DNA of 11,386 nt from Gemmatimonadota bacterium (GTDB taxonomy: Bacteria > Gemmatimonadota > Gemmatimonadetes > Gemmatimonadales > Gemmatimonadaceae): assembly GCA_003131365.1 (NCBI GenBank), contig PKVB01000205.1:208-11593 (forward strand), given 5' to 3'. Shown here piece after piece: positions 1 to 5,980 of the stretch. Numbering within the stretch: the first letter of the stretch is position 1; each line of letters opens with the position of its first letter. The notes under the pieces are model-generated. The model did not search any database. It was not told the origin of the DNA and saw nothing but the letters and a program-made list of their open reading frames with translations. Both the position numbers and the translations under genes were made by a program.

Positions 1-2022
1 CACGATCTGCACGAGTCGGTTCCCTTCCTCTACACCAGCACGGGGACTGGCCCGTACAACGACGAGTACGATCCTATAGTAGTGGACGAGTGGCACACTC
101 TCGCCTATCATGAAATTACGGAGCTGACGAGACGGGGCTTACCAGGCGTGTGGACGCATGGGTTCTACGACGGGTGGGCACCGAACTACACCCTTCTCGC
201 CGTCGCGAATCTCCACAACTCGATCGGTCGCTTTTACGAGACGTACACGTCGAGCGGAGCTGGCTGCACGACCGTGAGGCTCCCCGCCGCCGATACGTCG
301 CGCCGCTGGGACCGGCCCAATCCGCCGGTGAACGGAATCAGGTGGTGCATCCGCAGCAACATCAACTACCAGGAGTCGGGCGCTCTCATCGCGCTCAGGT
401 ACACCGCCGACCACCGCGAGACCTTTCTCGAGAATTTCGTTTCGAAAGGCGAGCGGATGATCGAGCGCGGGCGCACGAGCGCGCCGTACGCATTCGTGGT
501 TCCGCGAAATCAACGTCACGCGGCCGAGGCGGCTGATCTCGTCAATCTGTTCCGGGCGCAGGGAACCGAGGTGAGCGTCGCGACCAGCAACTTCTCCCTG
601 AAAGCACGCGCCGCTTCGGCGAAGCGTGGTACGGCTGACTCCGCCGCTGCGCCAAAGGTCGCGAGCGATTCTGCCAAAGTCGCGGTTGACTCCACGGTAC
701 AGGTTCATGCCGGCGACTGGATCGTTCGGCTCGACCAGCCGTACGCCGCGACTGCACGCACTCTCCTCGCCATACAGCACTTCAAGGCCGACGATCCCCC
801 GCCGTACGACGACACCGGCTGGACGCTCGATGAGCTGCGTCACGTGCAGACGCTCAAGATCTCCGATTCGACGATCCTGTCGAAGCCGATGCAGATGCTC
901 ACCACCGACGCGCACGTCGAAGGCGACGTCAGCACCCGATCAGGCGCTCTGCTCGTCCGCCATCTCGGCGACTGGCGCTCGGCGGTTCTTCCCTGGAAGG
1001 TGGCGCCGGCCTCCGTGAGCATCGCGGAAGCGCCGTTCACCGTCGGCGGCGCGAAGTACGCGGCCGGGACCTACATCATCAGCAATCCCACCGACGCGAC
1101 GCGCAACGTCGTCAAGTCGCTTGGCTTGAATGGCGTCGCTGCCGGTGGCACAGTCACAGCGCGACAGCATTCGATCCGCCTTCCGCGCATCGCACTCATG
1201 CATTCGTGGCTCGAGACCCAGAACGAAGGATGGGTGCGGTACGCCTTCGATCAGATGGGCGTCCCCTACAAGTACATCAGCGATCAATCGCTCCGTCGGC
1301 CGGGAACGCTCGACGAGATCGATGTCGTGGTCTTCCCGCACGTCAGCGGAACTCCGAACGCACTGCTGAACGGCAGGCCGATGGTCGGTCCGCCAATCCC
1401 GTGGAAGAAGTCGGCGCTGACGCCGAATCTCGATCTCTGGGATCAGACGGATGACATCCGTCCTGGCATGGGACTCGAGGGAGCCGCTGCGCTCAGACAT
1501 TTCGTGGAGCGAGGTGGTCTGCTGCTGACGACCGGCAACTCGAGCACACTGCCGATCACGCTCGGGTTCAATAGCACGGTAAGCCTGCTAACCACGACGC
1601 GCTTAAATGCGCGCGGGTCGGTGATTCGCGTGCAGCCGGCGCCGGGCGCCGCGTTGAGTCCAGTATTGTATGGCTACGAGAGCGCGAGCTTCCCGATCTA
1701 CTTCAGTCAGGCGCCGATCTTCAACGTGACGCCTAAGGACACGATTCTGGCGGAAGGGCGCGACCCAGCGTTTGCTCTGCAGCAAGAGCGGATGCGAGCC
1801 CACGTCATTCTGAGGTTCCACGACAAGGCTGATTCGCTGCTCGTGTCCGGACTTCTCGTCGCGGGAGATGAGCTCGCGGGCAAAGCCGCGGTCGTTGACG
1901 CGCCTGTTGGATCAGGTCACGTGGTGATGTTCGGGATCAGGCCGCTGTGGAGGTGGGAATCGCAGGGGAGCTTCGCGTTGGCGTTGAACGCGATCGCGAA
2001 CTGGGAGCATCTGGGCTTCTAG
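1..2022 (+). CDS. M14-family zinc carboxypeptidase, 3' part (5' end outside window)
   Basis: The reading frame is open from base 1 to the TAG at 2020-2022, giving 673 residues of a protein whose start lies upstream; a GTG at 82 is internal. It opens with HDLHES, which resembles the segment of M14 metallocarboxypeptidases that carries the third zinc-ligand histidine, so the HxxE pair should lie off the left edge. The following stretch (EWHTLAYHEITELTRRG, then GFYDGWAPNY and NSIGRFYETY) matches my recollection of a large secreted M14 family common in Acidobacteria and Gemmatimonadota. Residues about 201-235 form an Ala/Ser/Lys-rich linker. From about residue 397 (IALMHSWLETQNEGW) to about 515 (GGLLLTTGNSS) the pattern suggests a class I glutamine-amidotransferase-like fold, probably non-catalytic. 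Expected role: hydrolysis of peptides in the periplasm or outside the cell. Family is fairly sure; substrate is unknown and the signal peptide cannot be seen. Confidence 0.88.
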   Translation, partial: HDLHESVPFLYTSTGTGPYNDEYDPIVVDEWHTLAYHEITELTRRGLPGVWTHGFYDGWAPNYTLLAVANLHNSIGRFYETYTSSGAGCTTVRLPAADTSRRWDRPNPPVNGIRWCIRSNINYQESGALIALRYTADHRETFLENFVSKGERMIERGRTSAPYAFVVPRNQRHAAEAADLVNLFRAQGTEVSVATSNFSLKARAASAKRGTADSAAAPKVASDSAKVAVDSTVQVHAGDWIVRLDQPYAATARTLLAIQHFKADDPPPYDDTGWTLDELRHVQTLKISDSTILSKPMQMLTTDAHVEGDVSTRSGALLVRHLGDWRSAVLPWKVAPASVSIAEAPFTVGGAKYAAGTYIISNPTDATRNVVKSLGLNGVAAGGTVTARQHSIRLPRIALMHSWLETQNEGWVRYAFDQMGVPYKYISDQSLRRPGTLDEIDVVVFPHVSGTPNALLNGRPMVGPPIPWKKSALTPNLDLWDQTDDIRPGMGLEGAAALRHFVERGGLLLTTGNSSTLPITLGFNSTVSLLTTTRLNARGSVIRVQPAPGAALSPVLYGYESASFPIYFSQAPIFNVTPKDTILAEGRDPAFALQQERMRAHVILRFHDKADSLLVSGLLVAGDELAGKAAVVDAPVGSGHVVMFGIRPLWRWESQGSFALALNAIANWEHLGF

Positions 2023-2043
2023 CGATAGCTCGCTTGCCACAAC

Positions 2044-2514
2044 TTACTGCGCGACCACGGTCAGAACGACGGCTTCCGATCCTTCGCTGCTACGGTTCGA
2101 TGACGCGCCAGCCGCTACATCGCGGAAGAATACAACTGCGGCGGTTGGAGCCTGTGAAATCGTGCCCGACGCGATCGTCGAGTCATTCCCGCTTACCTTG
2201 GCGAAACCCGACGTCCGGTCATGCGACCATTGGAGGCTCGAAGTCTTCGTTGCTGAGCCGATCGAGAGCGTCCAGGACTGCGTGGCGCTGATCGACAGCG
2301 AGAGACCGTCGGTCGCTGCCTGCACCGAGGAAGCTCTCAACGCGCTCTGAGCTACTGGCGTGACGCTGTTTACGTTGACCTTCACGCGGGGCGGAACGGT
2401 GACTGTGACGAGGTGGGTCAGGCTCGAGGACGATCCACTCTGAGCGAAAGCCGGGCGCGAGATGAGTGCGCATCCAAGTACGAGTCCTGTCCACAAGCCG
2501 CGAAGTCGAACCAT
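2044..2514 (-). CDS. Small exported beta-rich protein of unknown function
   Basis: The product is 156 residues. The N-terminus is a good Sec signal peptide: basic residues at 3-5, a hydrophobic core, and AFA|QS giving cleavage after residue 24. The mature part lacks cysteine, is rich in Ser, Thr and Val, and alternates in a beta-strand manner: a first strand HLVTVTVPPRVKVNV, a central SWTLSIGS, and a last strand VVLTVVAQ at the very end. This layout recalls immunoglobulin-like or pilin-like domains of the DUF4402/spore-coat-U type, but I cannot assign it to a family. The ATG at 2514 is preceded by AGAGG about 9 bases upstream, a usable ribosome site. It converges on the M14 gene with a 21-base gap and diverges from the lipoprotein at 2778. 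Possible role is a secreted surface or fimbria-like component; that is inference only. Confidence 0.75.
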   Translation of the reverse strand: MVRLRGLWTGLVLGCALISRPAFAQSGSSSSLTHLVTVTVPPRVKVNVNSVTPVAQSALRASSVQAATDGLSLSISATQSWTLSIGSATKTSSLQWSHDRTSGFAKVSGNDSTIASGTISQAPTAAVVFFRDVAAGASSNRSSEGSEAVVLTVVAQ

Positions 2515-2777
2515 TTAACGAAGCCTCTGCGAACGGTGTGCCTGAGCTCAGCCAGGGTGATTTCTTATGCCCCAATATGCACCCCCGTCCGTGACGGCTT
2601 TGTTAAGCGATTATGACTGTCTCGTCACAGTTGGCTACGAGCTAAGTAGTTGCTGCAGAAGACGTTACAGACTCAGTCGGAGCTGCCACGCACTAGGCAG
2701 GGTTCGCGGTCCTATGGCAATGCTATGCGCATCGGCGTAGACTGAAATCGCGGGCAGACCCCTTTCCGGAGGTGCTA

Positions 2778-3185
2778 ATGCGCCTGTTGATGTCAGTGAC
2801 GTCCGTGGTGTTTTTGGCGGTAGCGGTGAATGGTTGTTCGGACTCGATCAGCCCGGAGTCGATTGTCGGCATCTGGGTGGAAGACGGCTCCCCTCCTGGA
2901 AACTCACTCGAGATCATGCTCGCGCTGAACGCGTCGGCCGTATCCGGACAGGGTAGCTGGTGCGGCGAAGCGCTCGGCTGCGGATTGACGACCGTGACCG
3001 GTACGGCAACCGGCAACCGCTTTCACCTCGTGACTACGTTCGATAACGGTCGGATCGAGACATTCGACGGAAGTCTGGTCTCATCGAGCTCTCTGACGGG
3101 CACTGAGACGGAGACGTTTTCCGACGGGACTCACGTTTCGCGCGACCAGTCCTTTACCCGGGTGATTCGCGACCCTGCATCATAG
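2778..3185 (+). CDS. Small predicted lipoprotein, unknown function
   Basis: The product is 135 residues. I place the start at the ATG at 2778, because GGAGG at 2768-2772 sits 5 bases before it; an in-frame GTG at 2772 overlaps that ribosome site and is unlikely. The N-terminus is a lipoprotein signal: MRLLMS, a hydrophobic core, then the lipobox VNGC with the lipidated Cys at residue 20, followed by Ser-Asp. The mature domain begins SIVGIWVEDG and alternates Thr/Ser-rich strands with GT and GS turns, which suggests a small beta-barrel or lipocalin-like fold. It has two further cysteines in WCGEALGC that could form a disulfide. A weak promoter-like pair (TGGCAA 2715-2720, TAGACT 2738-2743, 17-base spacer) lies upstream. 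The gene is closed by a strong hairpin terminator, so it is probably transcribed alone. Function not recognised. Confidence 0.8.
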   Translation: MRLLMSVTSVVFLAVAVNGCSDSISPESIVGIWVEDGSPPGNSLEIMLALNASAVSGQGSWCGEALGCGLTTVTGTATGNRFHLVTTFDNGRIETFDGSLVSSSSLTGTETETFSDGTHVSRDQSFTRVIRDPAS

Positions 3186-3189
3186 TAGG

Positions 3190-3222
3190 AGGAGCCAGAG
3201 CCAAAGAGTCTCTGGCTCCTTC
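3190..3222 (+). terminator. Intrinsic terminator after the lipoprotein gene
   Basis: A perfect 10-bp stem, GGAGCCAGAG (3191-3200) with CTCTGGCTCC (3210-3219), encloses a 9-base loop and extends by an A-T pair (3190/3220). It begins 5 bases after the TAG of the lipoprotein gene and is followed by a short T-rich run (TTCAT). The U-tract is weak, but position and stem strength support termination, separating this gene from ruvB. Confidence 0.75.
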
Positions 3223-3302
3223 ATATGGCGCGGCCTTGGGGGATCGCTACAGTATTATTCCTCTAGATCAACCCGCTGGTCCCGACGGCAGACTCATCGC
3301 AT

Positions 3303-4337
3303 ATGTCCCGCGCCGAAATAACCACTCCTGAAATCATCCCGGACGAGAGCGTAGTCGAGCTGTCTCTCCGCCCTCAGCGCCTGTCCGAGTTCATCGGACA
3401 GGACCGCGTGAAGGAATCGCTGCGCATCTATATTGACGCCGCGCTCGCGCGCCGAGAGCCGCTCGACCACACGCTTTTCTTCGGCCCACCCGGCCTCGGC
3501 AAGACGAGTCTTGCCGAGCTCATTGCGCGCGAGCTCGGCGTCAATATTCGCAACACGTCGGGGCCAGCACTCGAAAAACCCGGCGACCTCGTGGGCACGC
3601 TCACCAATCTGCGTGAGGGCGACATCCTCTTCATAGATGAAATCCATCGGCTGAAGCCAATCATCGAAGAGTTCCTCTATCCGGCGATGGAAGATTATCG
3701 CATCGACATCCGCCTCTCCGAAGGACCCAAGGCCCAGACGATCGTCATGCCGATCGAGAAGTTCACCCTGATCGGCGCCACCACCCGACTCGGCATGCTG
3801 ACGCCACCAATGCGCGCGCGCTTCGGGATCGAGGTGCGCCTCAATTTCTATCCGCCCGCGGATCTCGAGCAGATCGTCCACCGAACGGCCGAGGTGATGC
3901 AGGTGGAGATAGACGAGGACGGGGCAAAGGAGATCGCCAAGCGCTCGCGCGGAACTCCGCGTGTTGCCAACCGGCTGCTGCGCCGCATTCGGGATTTCGC
4001 GCAGGTGCGGGCCGGCGGAAACATCGACCGCAAGGTCGCCGCGGATGCGCTTCAGCTGCTGGAAGTCGACCAGTTCGGTCTCGACGACATGGATTCGCGC
4101 ATCCTCAAGGCGATCATCGAGAAGTTCGACGGCGGCCCGGTGGGCGTCGGCACAATCGCCGCGGCAGTGGGTGAGGATGTTGGCACGCTCGAGGAGGTCT
4201 ACGAGCCGTTCCTCGTACAAAATGGATTCCTCCAGCGCACCCCGCGCGGTCGCGTTGCAACCGCGCAGGCGTACAGGCATTTCGGCTTCAATCCGCCGGC
4301 GACCAACGGCGGGGTGCAACAGCCGACGCTGTTCTAG
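3303..4337 (+). CDS. ruvB: Holliday junction branch migration DNA helicase RuvB
   Basis: The product is 344 residues, the usual RuvB length. RuvB forms hexameric AAA+ rings that, with RuvA, drive ATP-powered branch migration of Holliday junctions in the cytoplasm. Visible motifs: Walker A GPPGLGKT (61-68), Walker B ILFIDEIH (108-115), sensor 1 GATTR (158-162), the arginine finger in PMRARFGI (R173), sensor 2 GTPRVANR (R220), and the C-terminal winged-helix DNA-binding domain ending with RTPRGR (312-317). The N-terminus aligns naturally with the family (LRPQRLSEFIGQ), so the ATG at 3303 fits, but no clear Shine-Dalgarno sequence precedes it. A TATTAT at 3253-3258 might be a -10 element, though no matching -35 box was found. 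RuvA and RuvC genes are not in the window. The stop is one base before the small ORF at 4339. Confidence 0.98.
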   Translation: MSRAEITTPEIIPDESVVELSLRPQRLSEFIGQDRVKESLRIYIDAALARREPLDHTLFFGPPGLGKTSLAELIARELGVNIRNTSGPALEKPGDLVGTLTNLREGDILFIDEIHRLKPIIEEFLYPAMEDYRIDIRLSEGPKAQTIVMPIEKFTLIGATTRLGMLTPPMRARFGIEVRLNFYPPADLEQIVHRTAEVMQVEIDEDGAKEIAKRSRGTPRVANRLLRRIRDFAQVRAGGNIDRKVAADALQLLEVDQFGLDDMDSRILKAIIEKFDGGPVGVGTIAAAVGEDVGTLEEVYEPFLVQNGFLQRTPRGRVATAQAYRHFGFNPPATNGGVQQPTLF

Positions 4338-4338
4338 C

Positions 4339-4536
4339 GTGGCGCCCATACGTCCGCCGCACGTGCCGAAGAGCAAGAGCGCCCTCAAGCATGCGACGGG
4401 CCGGGTGTCCGTCCCGCTACCGGGAGCGGGACGCTGGCTTCTGTTCGGCACCGATCTCCGCCGCGCAAAGGAGCCAGGGCTCGAATGGCGGAGTGACTTC
4501 GTTACTGCGACGATTGGCGTGCGCGCGAAGCGGTGA
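4339..4536 (+). CDS. Small basic hypothetical protein (65 aa) between ruvB and the MOSC gene
   Basis: A 65-codon frame begins with GTG one base after the ruvB stop and ends at TGA 4534-4536, sharing GTGA with the MOSC start at 4533. G/C by codon position is about 71%, 58% and 77%, the graded pattern expected for real coding DNA at this composition. The product is basic; its C-terminal half (GRWLLFGTDLRRAKEPGLEWRSDF) looks like folded protein, while the N-terminal third is Pro/Lys-rich. Another GTG at 4363 would give 57 residues. There is no obvious Shine-Dalgarno sequence before either start, and no cysteine, signal peptide or membrane segment. No family recognised. Position suggests co-transcription with ruvB and translational coupling to the MOSC gene. 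The same frame remains open backwards through ruvB, so a chance open frame cannot be excluded. Confidence 0.5.
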   Translation: MAPIRPPHVPKSKSALKHATGRVSVPLPGAGRWLLFGTDLRRAKEPGLEWRSDFVTATIGVRAKR

Positions 4537-5108
4537 GCACCCCCAGTGTACGATCGATAAACGTCGGGCTTCCGCGCGAGATTCTGTGGCATGGGAAGAC
4601 CGTGACGACGTCGATCTTCAAGGCTCCCGTGTCCGGTCGGATACGCGTCAGTCGACTCAACCTGGCCGGTGACCAGCAATCCGACCTCACCGTGCATGGC
4701 GGAGTGGACAAGGCCGTATACGTCTATCCATCGGAGCATTACGCTTACTGGCGCGAGCAGCTTCCTGATTTTCCGCTCCCCTGGGGTGCGTTCGGAGAGA
4801 ACTTCACCACCGACGGTTTGCTGGAGGACGCAATTCGCATCGGGGACCGGTTGCGGATTGGAACCGCGGAGTTCGCAGTCACTCAGCCACGCATGCCCTG
4901 CTTCAAGCTGGGCGTCCGCTTCGATCGCGCAGACATGGTGAAGCGGTTTCTGCAAAGCGGACGGTCCGGCTTTTACCTGAGCGTCTCGAAGGAAGGAGAG
5001 GTGACCGCCGGCGACACTGTTACGTTCATTGCGCGCGACGAGCATGCGGTTTCAGTCGCCGACGTCGTCTCACTGGCCGCTACTCGACAACGCCGATCAG
5101 GATCGTAG
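4533..5108 (+). CDS. MOSC domain protein, YiiM-like
   Basis: The product is 191 residues with a single MOSC domain of the YiiM type. Seen directly: the opening INVGLPREILWHGKTVTTSIFK, then LAGDQQSDL, HGGVDKAVYVYP (55-66), GENF (88-91), and the conserved cysteine in RMPCFKLGVRF (C123), the family's candidate Moco or sulfur ligand. MOSC proteins bind or transfer sulfur or molybdenum cofactor; E. coli YiiM is involved in reductive detoxification of N-hydroxylated bases, and a similar job here is inference. The GTG at 4533 overlaps the preceding stop (GTGA), and the residues after it match the usual family start. The C-terminus is short: YiiM proteins of about 210-225 residues end in a three-helix domain, whereas this one stops just after SVADVVSLA. 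Its last 29 bases overlap the opposite-strand lipoprotein gene. Confidence 0.93.
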   Translation: MSTPSVRSINVGLPREILWHGKTVTTSIFKAPVSGRIRVSRLNLAGDQQSDLTVHGGVDKAVYVYPSEHYAYWREQLPDFPLPWGAFGENFTTDGLLEDAIRIGDRLRIGTAEFAVTQPRMPCFKLGVRFDRADMVKRFLQSGRSGFYLSVSKEGEVTAGDTVTFIARDEHAVSVADVVSLAATRQRRSGS

Positions 5109-5859
5109 CGGCGAGCTCCAGTGGACCATTCCCTCGACCCCGTTTGAACAGCCAGGCATACTGCGACGAGCTCCATCCCTCTGGACCTACGGAGTGCGAG
5201 TCGACGAGAATCGTCCAAACATCACCCCGCACCGATACCCGGCGTCCACGAGTGTCTCGGGCATTGTTGAGACCCTCGGGTTGTCCGTGGATGGGGAGAC
5301 CTACGGTCAGATAGTACTCGGATGTCCGCGGGCAGCCGGAGTGCACGTCCGCGCGCTTCGAGCGCGCCGCCGAAGTTGATCCGCGCAGCGGGGGTGGGAG
5401 CGGCACACCAACGCCTGCGCACTGGGGATACGAGACAGGCCCTCCCGCCCGTACTCCGGCCATTTTCAGTATTTCTTTTCGATTGTCTATCATCCTGTCC
5501 ATCGCCGATTCGCCCGCTCGCGCAAAACCGAGCGTGGGGTCTATTCCCTGCACGCCGGCGAAAACTTCCGGATACCCTGAGGGTGTTCCGTACGGGCGCG
5601 CGTCGTATCTGAAACGCTCGAGATGATTCGGGTACTCGTCGTCGCCTCCCGCGAGCTGGGCCTGCACGACCGCGGCGAACACCTCGGAATCAGCGCGCAT
5701 CAGTGTGAGCTCCTCCTCGGGAGTGGCCGTTCGGGGTACCCGGGGATCTTCCTGCACGGGCCGCGGTTTCGGGTTGGAGAGCGATCGGCAACCTGCGAAA
5801 GTGAGGAGGCAGGAGATCCACGCAAGGGCGGCGAAGGTCGGGCGTCGAGAGATAAGCAT
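5080..5859 (-). CDS. Predicted lipoprotein of unknown function
   Basis: The frame could start as far up as 6027, but I choose the ATG at 5859 because it opens a textbook lipoprotein signal: basic SRR, a hydrophobic stretch AALAWISCLL, and the lipobox FAGC with Cys at residue 24. The protein is then 259 residues. After a Pro/Arg-rich linker comes a predicted helical part (ATPEEELTLMRADSEVFAAV), a middle region with two cysteines (YPQC, SGCP), and a compact C-terminal part with VRGDVWTILVDSHSVGPEGW, SQYAWLFKR and GPLELAATILIGVVE. That C-terminal pattern looks like a constrained folded domain, but I cannot name it. No clear Shine-Dalgarno sequence precedes the start. It diverges from the decarboxylase gene across a region with an inverted repeat and overlaps the MOSC 3' end by 29 bases. 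Likely anchored to the inner leaflet of the outer membrane. Confidence 0.72.
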   Translation of the reverse strand: MLISRRPTFAALAWISCLLTFAGCRSLSNPKPRPVQEDPRVPRTATPEEELTLMRADSEVFAAVVQAQLAGGDDEYPNHLERFRYDARPYGTPSGYPEVFAGVQGIDPTLGFARAGESAMDRMIDNRKEILKMAGVRAGGPVSYPQCAGVGVPLPPPLRGSTSAARSKRADVHSGCPRTSEYYLTVGLPIHGQPEGLNNARDTRGRRVSVRGDVWTILVDSHSVGPEGWSSSQYAWLFKRGRGNGPLELAATILIGVVE

Positions 5860-5898
5860 TTTGCACCAGCCGATGCACAAAAGAGGCCTCGGCAACCT

Positions 5899-5936
5899 GG
5901 CCTGAATCCCGAAAATGGGCGGACGGGATTCAGGCC
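5899..5936. promoter_or_regulatory. Perfect 13-bp inverted repeat in the divergent intergenic region
   Basis: GGCCTGAATCCCG (5899-5911) and CGGGATTCAGGCC (5924-5936) are exact reverse complements separated by 12 bases. The repeat lies between the starts of the divergent lipoprotein (5859) and decarboxylase (5981) genes and is followed on the + strand by an AT-rich stretch (GATATTTTTC, about 5946-5955). Depending on where transcription begins it could be an operator for a dimeric regulator, a 5'-UTR hairpin or attenuator for either gene, or a bidirectional terminator-like element. The structure is certain; its role is not. Confidence 0.6.
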
Positions 5937-5980
5937 GGTTTCGATGATATTTTTCTGGCTTCCCGAATTGAGGCGGAGAT

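Noticed and set aside
2515..2777. Possible small genes in the longest intergenic region
   Set aside because: Only very short frames or antisense shadows are present, with no ribosome site or protein-like sequence; it is better read as a divergent promoter region.
3294..5045. 583-codon open frame on the minus strand opposite ruvB and MOSC
   Set aside because: It is a GC-driven shadow: the plus strand encodes unmistakable RuvB and MOSC proteins, and the minus product is Arg/His/Glu-rich with no recognisable domain.
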